DNA of 64,000 bases from Mytilus galloprovincialis (taxonomy: Eukaryota; Mollusca; Bivalvia; Mytilida; Mytilidae). Of this stretch, positions 22,101-33,302 are shown piece by piece (within the stretch, counting starts at the first letter, position 1; every line of letters begins with the position of its first letter). Made by a program: the position numbers and the translations under genes. The stretch covers positions 53,972,439-54,036,438 of the forward strand of contig NC_134847.1 of assembly GCF_965363235.1 (NCBI RefSeq). The letters run 5' to 3'. The notes under the pieces are model-generated. The model saw only the letters and a list, made by a program, of their open reading frames with translations. It was not told the origin of the DNA and did not search any database.

Positions 22101-24631
22101 TTCACCAGTTATATTTTACATTTATATAAATCGAACACCAAGATATTTTTTCAAATAGAGCGGCGGATTTTTATATTCAAACCCCCAAACTCTAATGAAT
22201 ATAATAATGGAGGTACTATTACACACAGCATTTAAAAGTTGTAACTGAATATCTAAGTATTGATTGCTTTTTTTTTGCTTGATAAACAATCCGTTTTCTT
22301 GCAGTTTAGAGATAATTTTGTGGTTTTTGAAATGACATGTTTAGCAGCACTTGACCAGAAGCAGAGATGGGTCTGATTACTTTCAATGTAATTGATTAAT
22401 TTACAATTACTTTTGAAAGTGTCTGATTAAATTAATGATTACATTGGCAAAGTATTCATGATTACATCTGATTACAATGAATTAGAAAAATATGACTAGC
22501 ATTTCTGAAAAAAAAATATTTTCTTTTTTTATATTTTATAGAATGTTTGATAACTTCAATCTTCATCTATTTAATAAACCAAAAAATAAAATTGAAAATG
22601 GAAATGGGAAATGTGTCAAAGAGTCAACAAGCCCACTATAGAGAAGACAACAGCAGAAGGTCACCAACATGGCTTCAATGCAGCGAGAAATTCCCGCACC
22701 TGGAGGCATCCTTCAGCTGGCCCCTAAACAAATATATATACTAGTTCAGTTATAATGAACGCCATACTAAACTCCAAATTGTAAACAAGAAACTAAAATT
22801 AAACATAATACAAGACTAACAAAGGCCAAAGACTCCTGACTTGGAACAGGCGCAAAAATTCGGCGGGGTTAAATATGTCTATGAGATCTCAACCCTCCCC
22901 TATCCCTCTAGTCAATGTAGCAAAGTAAACGCATAAAAATACGCAAATTAAAATTAGTTCTAGAGAAGTCCAAGTCCGATTGCAGAAGATGTAAAAAGAA
23001 AATAAACAAAATGACAATAATACACATAAATAATAGATATAGGAAGATGTGGTGTGAGTGCCAATGAGACAACCCTACATCCAAATAATAATTTAAAAAA
23101 AAGTAAAACATTATAGGTCAATGTACGACCTTCAACACGGAGCATTGGCTCACACCGAACAATAAGCTATAAAAGGCCCCAAAATTACTAGTGTAAAACC
23201 ATTCAAACGGGAAAACCAACGGTCTAATCTATATAAAAAAAATATACTAGCAGTTAACTGACATGCCAGCTCAATACCTCAATTAAAAGGATTGAAAGAT
23301 AATGTCTTCATCATATGAATATCCGGCACAATCCCTCCCGTTAGAGGTTTAGTATCATACCATCATAAATTATATGAGGAGAAAATAACCCGTGTCATGC
23401 CAACAACTGGTTTTTAAATAAATGTGTTTAGTTCCGAACCAATATTAAAGCCAAAATATGCAACCTTTAATGATATGACAACAGTATCGTTACTATATCC
23501 CTTCTTAATAAGTCTATTTAAAGATTTTGTTAGCTACATAGGTGAATACTGACATGTTTGTGCTTTATAAAGAATATTACAATAAAAGATTGTTTGTGAA
23601 ATACATTAACGTATAAGAAGTCTGCATGAAGAGCTATATCTACGAATGATGTCCGTGTACCGATGATAATATTTAGTAAATGTTTTGACTAGTTTGTGAT
23701 ATTGAAAACCCTAGAGTAATAATTTTTCAGTAATACATAAATTTGTCCCTTTAAAATCTAAAACGTTGGTACATACATAAGAATTTAGAATATCGGAAAA
23801 TATTCCACGAGTTACCGAAAAATACTCCTAATTGAATCATGCGGTACGCGAATTCGTGAATTAATGGGTAACCGTTGTTCGATCACTCGTTGAATCTTTT
23901 TCGATTTTTGATTTCCTTGATTTGCTATTCTATAATTCTCTTGAGATTGTCAAATATAGGATAAATTTAGTGTGTGCAATATAATTGTGCAATTCTTCTT
24001 TAAATGTGCAAAATATGTGTTTTTGAAATAACCAAATACCTTCCGTCGATATGCCTGCGACTAAAGATATCAATATATTTAAAACATTTAAACCTAATGT
24101 GTCTAAAGTGCCATGTAAAAACAGGGACTATGTATACAGTGCCTAAATTGCTAATTTTCACTAAAAAAAAATTATCTAAATTTAAAGGCCAGAAATCGAT
24201 TTCTTACCGTTCAACAAAGCTTGAGAAACTTTATCCTGTTCTTGTCTTAGCCCCGTCTGTAGTTGTACAATGGTTGACTTCATATTGGTATTTGATGCTT
24301 CAAGTTGTAAAATGGTTGTCTGCATATTGGTATTTTTTGTTTCGAGTTGTGCTATGGTTGACAGCATATTGGTATTTTTTGTTTCGAGTTGTGCTACGAC
24401 TTTCTGCATATTGGTATCCTGTGTCTGTAGATGAACTACTGTTGATTGCATTGTCTGTAGTTGTTGAGTTAGGTGAACCATGTCCTGCATTGATTTCTCT
24501 AGATTTACCAACCTCGAATTTATAACATCTGGATCATTGAGTAGGAGACGTTTGTGCTGAACCTCGTCTACAGTATTCACCAGTTTCAAATGAACAATCC
24601 ACAACGAAAACAATATGGTCAAAGTTGCCAT
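19147..24631 (-). CDS. SCC2: secreted protein with expanded coiled coil and short-chain collagen C4-like domain
   Basis: Exons 24631-24208, 21015-20944 and 19616-19147 (minus) give 321 aa, the longest member. The start is the ATG before ATLTILFSLWIVHLKLVNT (signal peptide); the open frame extends upstream only through a non-ATG codon. After KRLLLNDPDVINSR comes a coiled coil with five perfect-length 14-residue units of the type MxxTIxQLETKNTN. Each unit has M, V/I and L at heptad core positions and usually Asn at the next core position, which often fixes register and oligomer state. The donor is AACG|GTAAG. Exon 2 encodes GSTYIRWGRKQCSGVDTG. Exon 3 starts FAAGQEYYKSNSAGG and carries LCLPNNPELSNRT, PCALC, MIPGR, KCGSLACPPY and NCVVCSK (ten cysteines over exons 2 and 3). 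No Gly-X-Y repeats. Probably a secreted oligomer; ligand unknown. Confidence 0.83.
20440..20640 (-). repeat. Dispersed repeat family D, degraded copy
   Basis: 'ggtcctcaatggtcttcgac' followed by 'tttaatatttgg' and 'agacaaaactcccgtctgg' corresponds to the minus-orientation copy at 53290-53510. It lies in intron 2 of SCC2. Confidence 0.5.
21738..21956 (+). repeat. Dispersed repeat family C, 3' part
   Basis: It starts inside the family at 'aaaatttacgaagggatgat' and ends at 'ttggaaagctgaaatcatc', matching the distal third of 40525-41145. It lies in intron 1 of SCC2. Confidence 0.75.
22370..22490. repeat. Dispersed repeat of GATTACA-rich type (family K)
   Basis: Repeated 'gattac', 'taattgatta' and 'attacatt' words make an internally redundant, partly palindromic block. 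Blocks of this kind are common in animal genomes; no duplication of flanks was identified. Confidence 0.4.
22590..22915 (+). repeat. Dispersed repeat family E copy
   Basis: It begins 'aaatgggaaatgtgtcaaag' and continues 'gagaaattcccgcacctgga', 'gactaacaaaggccaaagac' and 'atgagatctcaaccctcccc'. This is the reverse of 37370-37935 and 63365-63755. Confidence 0.75.
23032..23240 (+). repeat. Dispersed repeat family A copy
   Basis: 'tagatataggaagatgtggt', 'tacgaccttcaacacggagc' and 'acgggaaaaccaacggtcta' are in family order. It is well preserved, in intron 1 of SCC2. Confidence 0.8.
24242..24451 (-). repeat. Coding 42-bp tandem repeat in SCC2 exon 1
   Basis: Five 42-bp units, each encoding 14 residues that begin with Met and mostly end Thr-Asn, lie in frame in the coiled coil. 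SCC3 has two such units; SCC4 and SCC5 have about one. An antisense frame of 173 codons across this region is only the shadow of the repeat. Confidence 0.75.
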
Positions 24632-25290
24632 TTTGAACACATGCAAATGCGATTGTAGATGTATAGGTATTGTCAAGATAAGAAATCAAATCTTGAATGG
24701 GAGTCACTTATTGTGTAATACATATATGCATGTTCTACATAAAAGCTTCCATTTTAGTTATCAGTCTTTATTACTAGTATTATACTTTTTAATCTCTCGC
24801 ATTTCATATTCCCTTGTCTATACCAAGCCAGGTTGTTGTTAAATATTTGTAAAAGTCAATCGTATATAAACCTTCTTATTGTGATTAGGAGATTGTTGGA
24901 TTTTACAGTAAGATTTACTACCACAGTTATTAGTGCGTTTGTTAAATGATTGTTCTGACTCTTAACATACAGCAAACCTTTTACGTTGTAGAAGCTATAC
25001 AACATGTGTAGTTTTAACAAGTTTTAATGCAAAATAAAGAGCGAGTCTTACAATTAGAGGGTACTACAATTCTGGTTGTGCCGATTTATTTCTACAAGCC
25101 AGTCATACTGTTAATTACTGCATTTATTCATTTCTCTAAAACTAGTACACTAGAAATAATTAATAAGACATTGATAGAAATAACCAGCCAGGGAAAATAC
25201 ATACAAACTCATTCACAACACTATAAAACCACTATTACAAAATTCTGTTATGATTCAATTTAAATGTTTTCTATCTATTGTAAATATTAT
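24632..25290. repeat. Duplicated 5' flank of SCC2 (matches 42569-43230)
   Basis: This block aligns, in order and at high identity, with the sequence upstream of SCC3; both contain 'aagataagaaatcaaatctt', 'ataaaagcttccatttt' or a close variant, 'taccaagccaggttgttgt' and 'aagccagtcatactgtt'. It therefore belongs to a segmental duplication that copied the promoter with the gene. Confidence 0.75.
24675..24688 (+). promoter_or_regulatory. Conserved AAGATAAGAAATCA block upstream of SCC2
   Basis: The block starts 44 bp upstream of the SCC2 ATG and recurs before SCC3, SCC4 and SCC5. It contains a GATA-factor consensus, AGATAA. A GGTCA/GTCAC word follows 15-25 bp further out in these copies. Confidence 0.45.
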
Positions 25291-25610
25291 TAGCACATAC
25301 TTACAACTTCTCGTCCAATCAAATTGCTTGAATTTGCCTTCTAATTTTCATAGTACATACTTTTTCCGTGTACTAAGTAACTACGCATGAATGACCACAA
25401 GGGTAAGATTTCATTTTATTGTAATCAAGATATTAGAACAAAAATTGCTACTGGCTATTTTGAAATAAATGATGTGTTCCAAATCTAACTAAATAGTTTG
25501 TAATTAGTTTTCAAAAAGATTTTTAACATCCTACTAATCAATCTTTTGATCTAAATTTTGTTTTGACAATTAAAAAAGTTTCTTTCATTTAAATAAAGAG
25601 TAATAATAAT
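25283..25610. repeat. Block shared with 50601-50880
   Basis: 'cacatacttacaacttct', 'gtccaatcaaattgcttga' and 'catgaatgaccacaa' occur in the same order and orientation at 50601-50880, inside intron 2 of SCC4. It is either a dispersed repeat or a rearranged piece of the array duplication. Confidence 0.6.
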
Positions 25611-25844
25611 GGTGCTTTATACCTTGATTAAAGTACAACTCAATCAAAAATGTTAATCCTTTATCTTCCATGCAATTACTTTGTACACAAAAAGAGTCAA
25701 CCATGAATCTTTTGAAGGGAAATTATTAATAAAGCAATTTGATATATTTAGTCATAAATAGGTCGATAATTGGTTGCCTAATGTCCAGTGACAAATATTT
25801 CATGCATATAAACTATCCATTAGACTACCTATGTGTACATACCA

Positions 25845-25960
25845 GGGGCAGATCCAGCCATTTTTAAAAGGTGTTTCAACCAAAGATGTGGGAGGGGGAT
25901 CCAACTGTTTGTATTAAGATAGTTTTAGGTTTTATGTGAAATTAAAAAAATGTTTTCAAG
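25845..25960. repeat. Short dispersed repeat fragment
   Basis: 'accaggggcagatccagcca' followed by a G-rich 'gtgggagggggatcc' resembles a common invertebrate interspersed repeat that I recall but cannot name. No second copy was found in the window. Confidence 0.3.
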
Positions 25961-26264
25961 AATGTAAAGCTTTCACTGCAATTTAAGAATTGTCTGCTCT
26001 TGGTCAATTCATTTTGTCATCCTACCATGTAAATAAGTACATGTATAGTAAAACAACGCTTCGTTCATATCAATAAACATACTTACACCAGCAGCTACCT
26101 TCTTAACATTCTAAAGTCAAGGGCCTTTGCAATCCCATTTTTACAATGATATTATAGTGAGTAGATTTACAAAACTACGTAAATGAGCTACATCCAGTCA
26201 GCCAAAACATATCAATAGACTAATTACAGGATTACTCAAGTTGTAAATATGTGCTAAATTGGAT

Positions 26265-26353
26265 ATTGTATAGAAAGGTATATACTATGAAAATAAGAGC
26301 TTGGGGCAAAGCCCCTCGCTCTAATTTTCATAGTATATACCTTTCTATACAAT
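26265..26353. repeat. 89-bp near-perfect hairpin at the LINE boundary
   Basis: Two 43-bp arms (26265-26307 and 26311-26353) are reverse complements with three mismatches, separated by an AAA loop; the stem tip is GGGGC/GCCCC. The recognisable LINE sequence on the minus strand runs directly into the outer end. Part of an arm ('aattttcatagta.atac') recurs near 25340. Confidence 0.8.
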
Positions 26354-29220
26354 AACCGAGACTCATCATGCCCTGTCCCATTATCTTTGCTTAGGAAACT
26401 TCCAAGGTAAGTGAAATCTTCAACACTGTCCACTGTCAGATCATTGGTTGTATTGGTGTTTTATTTCTAGTGTTTATTGACATTACCTTGGTCTTCTTGT
26501 CATTGACATTCAGACCAGTTTGCTTTGCATAGTTGTTAAGTATGTTGGTCTTCTCTTAGAGGTGTTCACTTGTTGTTGATAATATGGAAATGTCATCAGC
26601 AAAATCAAGGTCTTCTAGCTGGTTAAACATGATCCACTGGATACCCCTTTTCTTGTCTGATGCTGTATTTCTTTGTATCCAGCCAATAACAATAGGATTG
26701 GTGACATAAGACATCCTTGTCTTACACCAGATTTTACTTCAAATGAGTCTGAGATAGAGCTATCAAGGATGACACTGCATTCAAAGCTGTTGTAAAAGGC
26801 TTTTATTAGCATCAATATCTTAGGTGGAATTCCATATGATTTAACTATTTTTCAAAGAGTTTCTCTATGTATACTGTCAAAGGCCTTTTTGAAGACAATG
26901 AAATTAATGAAAAGTGGTGTGTTCCATTCAATGCATCGCTCGATGATGTTCCTAAGAGTGAAAATTTGGTCAATGCATCCTCTGCCTCTTCTATAGCCTG
27001 CTTGTTCTTCTCTAAGCTTTTTATCAACAATTTTATCAATTCTCTTTAAAAGAATTTTGCAAAAGACCTTACTAGGAACAGAAAGTAATGTAATCCCTCT
27101 CCAGTTGTCACAGTTGCGTAGATTGCCTTTCGTTGGTAATTTCACAATCAGGCCTTTGCTCCAGTCTGATGGCATGTCCCCTTTTTCCCAGATGACAAGG
27201 AAACGATTGTGGAGTAATTTGGATGATGTATCAAAGTCTGCCTTAACATCTCTGCGTGAATGGAATCAATGTCTGGTGCCTTCCCCGTCTTTAATGATTT
27301 AATGACATTTCTTACTTCATCTATAGTTGGTGGTTCTGTGTTGATGTTTAAATCATCTTCTGATTGTTCAGGGGTAGCTATCAAATCAAGTTCGACCAGT
27401 TTAATACCTCTTTGAAATGTTGGACCCACCTTTCCGCTTGTTACCTTTCTGTTTCCAATGCTTTGCCATTTTTGTCGTTTACATACATGTTGTCTGTGCA
27501 TCTGATGTTCCACAGAGTTGTTTGGTGATTTTGTAAATTGTACTTTAATAACTCTCCAAGAATGGCTGCTTTTTCTGCTTCTTTTGCAAGGTCCTCAAGA
27601 TATTGTCTTTTATCTTTTCTAGCACTTATTTTAACCTCTTTGTCTTTTGTTCTGTATGTTACTTGCAGTTGATCTTGTAACCTTTTGGATTTTGTATTTA
27701 CTGATTTCAGTTTTATAGTCTTTCTTTCTTCGATTTTTGGCCATGTTTCCGATGTTAACCAATCTTTGTTCTTTTTTGTCTTGTGACCAACTGTCTATTC
27801 TGCCGTCATTACATAAATATCTTTGATGTTATCCCTTTTCTCTTGTACACTATCTTCTCCATCATCAGAGTTATCTAGCACACTAAACCGATTTTTCAAT
27901 TGTAAGCAAAAAGCTTTCTTGACGTTTGGTGACTTCAACCTTGCTGTGTCTAGTCTCTTTCTGTTCTGGTTTTATGTGGAAAGATGGTCCCGCCTATCAC
28001 CAGTTTATTGCAAAGACAAAGATCGATAGAACGTTAACCATTCTCATTTTTCACCCCGCAACCATGCCTGCCCATCACATTCTCAGCATCAGTGTTGTCG
28101 GATCCTACTTTAGCATTTAGGTCTCCCATTATTACCAGCATGTCGTGTTGAGGTACGTTGGAAATGTCTCCAGCTGTTCATAAAAATCATCCCGGGTCTC
28201 CTCTTCAGCATCATTTGTTGGTGCGTAACACTGTATGATAGAAAGTTTACAGAAGTTGGAGTTAAATCTTGCTGTTACTAATCTTTCACTGATTGGTTCA
28301 CATTCTAGTAATGATTTTGCCATTTCTTTGCATACAATTATTGCTACACCATTAATATGTCTGTCAATGTTACCAGAGTGTAGGATGATGTTTCCACTAT
28401 TTGTTCTTGTCTTTCCTGATCCAGTCCAACGACATTCGCTCACACCCAGAATGTCTAACCTGTAGTGCTGCATTTCCTTGATGACCTGTTCAGTCTTTGA
28501 TTTTTCATACATGGTTCGAACATTTCAGGCTCCTATATGTATTTGTGCTTTAGGCCCTACAAGACTCATATTCATTTTCATAGTTTCCACAATAGATCTT
28601 TCACTAGGAGATATCATTTCGCTGTGGTTTGAGTCCGCCGTTGAACCTATAACAGAGAGTAATCTAATTTCATTTGTTGTGGTTTCTGTAACTGTAGTAG
28701 TTTTTACAGGACCGGGGAGTTAACTCCATGCCCAACACTCCAACCTGAAGGGCCAGGGAATTTGTAGTCAAGGTTTCCATCCTCTAGAAGGGCTGCTGTC
28801 CTGAGCTTATGAATCCATTCTATCCAGGTTTGTTTTCGAAGTTTACCATCTCCTAGATGAGTTGCCTTACTGGGCTCATCTAACCGCCTATATTCCCATA
28901 GCTGGGTCAAGGATGGTGAGTGGTAGGGCATGTCCAAACACTTGTGGGCCTACACACTGCATCACGAGGACCCTTGCTGCTCCGAGATCTCATGCAGTTT
29001 AGCCTGAGGTACTAGACGTTTAAGGTTTACGTACATTGTCGCGGGGAGGCACTGCAGGAGTCTTGATAGTGTAGAGGCTATGTACTGGCAGGAAAGACTT
29101 ACACACACGGCTTTCTTTTCACACAGCAAGTATGCTAGCCAGCGGTAGTTAACAAATCAATGAATTGTAACCACACTTGACGCATATCACTATCCTGTGG
29201 CATAAACCACTAGCACGCAG
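26354..29220 (-). mobile_element. Non-LTR retrotransposon (LINE), probably RTE-like, truncated and decayed
   Basis: On the minus strand an apurinic-type endonuclease region (about 28512-28040) gives LGVSECRWTGSGKTRTNSG, then IIQCYAPTNDAEEETRDDFY and GDLNAKVGS. A reverse transcriptase region (about 27350-26450) gives IKSLKTGKAPDIDSIHAEML, NWRGITLLSVPSKVF, EEQAGYRRGRGCIDQIFTLR, a decayed KAFDSIHRE block, GVRQGC and FADDISI (the YADD-box equivalent, near 26600). Several frame changes and stops break it, including a stop in the NVRT block just before the endonuclease. The C-terminal end is missing: homology stops at the hairpin at 26353. The 5' edge near 29220 is estimated from loss of LINE-like leader sequence. 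The RTE assignment rests on the endonuclease style and is tentative. Confidence 0.8.
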
Positions 29221-29489
29221 GGCTCGTAATGCATAATCTTTATTTGTCGTTTATAGTATTTTGTTGTCTGATCGTCTTTTTGTTTTTGCTTCGGTGTTGT
29301 GATGCATACTGACACAAATTTGGCAGTGTATCCCAGTTATATTCTCATTTACAGATTATGTTTGTTTGAGCTAGCTATAAAACCAGATTTAACCCACTAT
29401 TTTCTTCGGAAAGGCATATACAATGGCAAAAGTATGACAGATTTTATTTTACTAGTTCCGTTGATGGATACCTTTTGATTTTGTCAGTG

Positions 29490-29600
29490 TTTATGAAGGA
29501 GGGAAAGATACCAGAGGGATAGTCAAACTCATAGATTGAAAATAAACTGAAAAAGCCATGGCTAAAAATAAAAAGACATACGTACATGAACTTCCCGGGT
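29490..29600 (+). repeat. Dispersed repeat family C, 5' fragment
   Basis: 'gaaagataccagagggatag', 'tcaaactcatagattg' and 'aataaactgaaaaagccat' match the start of family C; the rest is absent. Confidence 0.65.
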
Positions 29601-30163
29601 TCATTTTACGTATGAGTTCGGTATAATTGTAAGATCTGTTTCTCGTTAATACAACTCCTGGTTTTTAATTGCCCGCTCAGTATCCTTGCCATTTTCGAAC
29701 ATATAGCAACTTAAAACATATAGTAGGTTAACATAAGTGTTCTGTTGTTTTGGGTAAAATAAATGTTTAACCCCACAACATATCTTATTCATATTGTAGT
29801 TTTGAAAAATAATTAATTATGAAATATAGAAAAAGATTTACTGAAATAAAAGCATCATAAAAATAAAATTATACATACAATGTCAATCTGAAAACTTTGA
29901 AATAGATGTTTGAAAGTAAGCATCGAATTATCTGGAATACCTTCACAAATGAGGTGTGCATATATTATTATATATGAAATCATTTCGTCGTAAAATGTAA
30001 CTTTGGTGGAGCTTAATGAGGGGATGATTGTAGACAACCTGATCATTTTTATCTTCAATTCATTAATTGTTTTCTATCACTTTCATTCGATATCCTTTCA
30101 CAACGTACTTCTTAATCAACCATATGTGTTTAACTACAATGCGGCACTGCAAAAACTGATTCC

Positions 30164-33110
30164 CTAGTTCGATTTAGCAATGGTGAAACAAGAGTCTGGA
30201 TTGGATATAACTGTCCTAGATTTAACAGTTTGTATCCTTAATGTATCACCAATTTGTAATTCTACAGCTACAACAGCAGTGCCTGTGTTTTCAATAGTAG
30301 CACGTGTAGAAATATAATTAAAAGTGGTACTGCCTATAACCATTTGATTTTTGTATGTACAAAAATATCCATAATTAGTTGTAGTATAGATCCATGCTGA
30401 TACGAGATGAAGTCCGTTGACTTCACTGGTGAATTGCCCACTTGTACGAAATGAGGCTATGTTGTTTATACGAACTTGGGTTCGTACATCGTCGAATTTT
30501 ACAATATAACCACTAGATTTTGTACCACCACTCGACACACAGGCTGTCATTGCCACTAAAACAAAAGGAAAAGAGTCATCACTTTATTATACATAAATCA
30601 TATTCGTCTTAATTTCAAATCAATTAAACTCCCAGAAAAGGTTACTGTTGATGCGCATTTAGACAAATAATCTTTTTCCAGTAATAATATGGAAAAATGT
30701 TTTTCGGAAACAATATCCGCCGATCGCGAATAGTTCATACCGGACATTGCTGTCTATGGTAGGAAGTCGATAAATACAAAGTTAAACTTCTTTCTTGAGA
30801 TATTCGAGTACACTTATTAAGACCATGTGCTATTCAGAGTTAAATTTGTTTTTTTTTCCTTTATGATTACAGGTAATTCTTTTCTATCGTTATTTTTGCA
30901 ATTCAATACTGTACGGTTCCTTATCGTGATAATTTGTTTGATTTTTACATTAGTTTTGAATTCTTGTACTTAATATTGTGTGTTTTGACAGTTTAAAGGT
31001 GATTCAATTTGTATACACGATATGACACGTACTTTTTCCTAAAAAAATTTCGAAACTAGAGACTCACCTTGCTCTATGTGCAAATTAAACTAAGGAAACA
31101 TAAATTCATGACAAAATTGTGTTTTGTGATGGTGATGTGTTTGTAGATCTTACTTTACTGAACAATCTTGCTACTTAAAATTATCTCTATCTATAATGAA
31201 CTTGGCCCAGTAATTACAGAGGAAAATATTATGTAAAAATTTACAAAAATTTACAAAATATATGAAAATTGCTAAAAAAAATGACTTTAAAGGGCAATAA
31301 CTCCTTCAGGGGTGAACTGATTATTTCGATCATGTAGAATTATTGCTGTTTACATTTTATCTCTATCTATAATAATATTCAAGATAATAACCAAAAACGG
31401 CAAATTTTCCTTAAATTTACCCATAAACGTATTAACACTTTTAGCCATGGTGGCCATTTAAGTTGGTTGGCCGGGTCACCGGACACATTTTTTTAAACTA
31501 TGTCGTTTGTTTATGTAATTTATACGTGTTTCTCGTTTCTCGTTTTTTTTAAATATGATATTGATTAGACCGTTGGTTTTCCCGTTTGAATGGTTTTACA
31601 CTAGTAATATTTGGGCCCGTTATAGCTTGTTGTTCGGTGTGAACCAAGGCTCCGTGTTGAAGGCCGTACATCGACCTATAATGGTTTACTTTTTTTGAAT
31701 TGTTATTTGGATGGAGAGGCCAGGTGAGCTAAAAAGGTGTAGAGAAGAATTTAAAATATACAAAGACTTTTCAATATGTAGCGGGTAAGCCATTCAATTA
31801 AAAAGAATAATGAAGTGTATTTTTTTTTAAAGATAATCATTTATACAGGACTTTCCTGGTTCTGTTTTGATCGGAACCTTGCATTGATCATTCTGTTGAT
31901 TGTTTGACCATCTACATGAAATTTATTTTATAACTTGTGTCAAAACAGTTAAAATTACTTTGTGGCTCATTTTTTTTAAATTTAATTAAGTTCTTATTCC
32001 CACGTTTAACTCTGTAGCCTCCAAAAGAATAGCACGTAAAACTCATTATGTGTTTATAATTAAGCACTTAATTAAGGGGCAATTTTTTTTTATGAATGAC
32101 ATCACATAAGAAAATATGTCCTTTATATAGGTATATGTGTACATCAGAAACTATGGAGTTAAAATTGATAAAAAGACGAATAAGGAACATTTAATAGTTT
32201 CATAATTAACAAGAATGTGTCCATAGTAGAAGGATGCCCCACCCACACTATCATTTTCTATGTTATTTGGACATTAAAATTGAGGTAAAAACTCTAATTT
32301 GGTATTAAAATAAAAAAGATCATAGGAACATGCGTTGATTAGACTTGAACTTCATAAAAAAATTACCTTGACCATAAACATTAACCTGAATCGGGACAGA
32401 CGGACGAACAGACGATCGAACGGGTGTACAGACACAACAAATAATATCCCTAACACACGATATTGGTCCTATCTGAGATGATAAATATACAGCCTCTTTT
32501 ATCATACCATCAATAATGAGGAACTTTAAATATTATATACATATATATACAAGCTTTTTGCAGGATTTAATGATTCAAGTTCATTTATTCGTGTTTTCAT
32601 TTAACAATCCTAAAAGAAATTTATATTCTATATATCTGGGCGTGGAAATCAATATGTTGAAATGTAAAAGTAATAAGTTTGGAGTTCATTTGCTGGCCGT
32701 GTTACAAACATGTACAAACAAATGGTATGTGCAAATGACAAAAAAATAACTTTTCCCTGTTTCTACAGGGAAACAGTATATCCCAATGTTAATGTTATTC
32801 GATGAAACCTACCTTTCCGTCCAGAAAATAGTTCTTGCATTGTCTTATTAGATATAACTTTTATGTTTTCTCCCATATTTTCAAAATATTGATTGAAGCG
32901 TTTCTGCTCTTGGAAAAACTTCAACTGCATCAGCTCTACAGCATTTTCCCTCTTCTTCCCAGCTTCAGTAAATTTGTGAATTTTTAAAGAAAAAGAATTA
33001 AACAAATTGTCGATTTTATCTCCATAAAATTCAGTTTCATTTTCCATCTGTTCTTGAGCAGCTTGTACTGAATCCGTGAAAGTTTTTGATTGTTTTAAAA
33101 CTTCGTCCAT
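30164..33110 (-). CDS. C1q-domain protein: coiled-coil exon plus C1q head exon, leader damaged
   Basis: Two exons join in phase 1. The coil exon (to 32813, donor GGAAAG|GTAGGT) encodes MDEVLKQSKTFTDSVQAAQ and a long charged helix ending FSGRK. The head exon (30555-30164, acceptor TTTTAG|TG) encodes VAMTACVSSGG, VKFDDVRTQVRINNIASF, SGQFTSEVNGLHLVSAWIY and ends DSCFTIAKSN. These are standard C1q/TNF jelly-roll strands of about 130 aa, the spliced length matching mussel C1q-domain proteins, which act as secreted pattern-recognition lectins. From the ATG at 33110 the spliced frame is 229 aa. That start is internal to the family coil, however: the signal-peptide segment expected upstream is broken (33111-33302). 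The head may be functional if another leader is used; otherwise this is a recent pseudogene. Confidence 0.65.
31080..31500. repeat. Dispersed repeat with 'gggcaataactcctt' core (family I)
   Basis: The 'ttaaagggcaataactcctt' and 'ttatctctatctataat' words (the latter twice inside the block) are typical of a common mollusc interspersed repeat. It occupies the C1q intron next to a family A copy. Confidence 0.45.
31500..31730 (-). repeat. Dispersed repeat family A copy
   Basis: 'atgtcgtttgtttatgtaat' and 'tagaccgttggttttcccg' through 'gttatttggatggagag' are the minus orientation of family A. It lies in the intron of the C1q gene. Confidence 0.78.
32320..32525 (-). repeat. Dispersed repeat family G in the C1q intron
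   Basis: 'aaagaggctgtatatttatc' (minus) and a CCGTCTGTCC-type stretch match 44390-44790, which lies at the same relative place beside the second C1q locus. Confidence 0.6.
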
Positions 33111-33302
33111 CTTTTCCAATTTAGAAACAATTGAATTATCTCATCGTTTTGCACTCTCCTCGTATATTTCTATTTTATGTTCCAAACGAACAAGTTTTTC
33201 CAATACCTTTTCCTCAAAATGAAACTTTGAACAGACCCAATTTAACTAGAAAAAGCATTCATAAAAGTAAACATGCGGAAAGAATCCGTAAGATCGCCAT
33301 GT
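33111..33302 (-). pseudogene. Broken leader of the C1q gene
   Basis: This aligns with the signal peptide and proximal coil of the related locus at 45163. It starts MAILRILSACLLL and then meets an in-frame stop. Compared with the other copy it has lost part of the signal-peptide region (including the GSEPVYLL segment), shifts frame, and later has TGA where the other copy keeps TGG. The frame recovers in the last 20 codons before the intact coil. A host gene segment, apparently recently decayed. Confidence 0.65.

Noticed and set aside
24004-24525. 173-codon plus-strand frame with repeated WLTAYWYFLF-like units
   Set aside because: It is the antisense of the 42-bp coding repeat in SCC2 exon 1; the sense frame has the splice sites and paralogues. 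The same applies to the antisense frame at 42267-42530.
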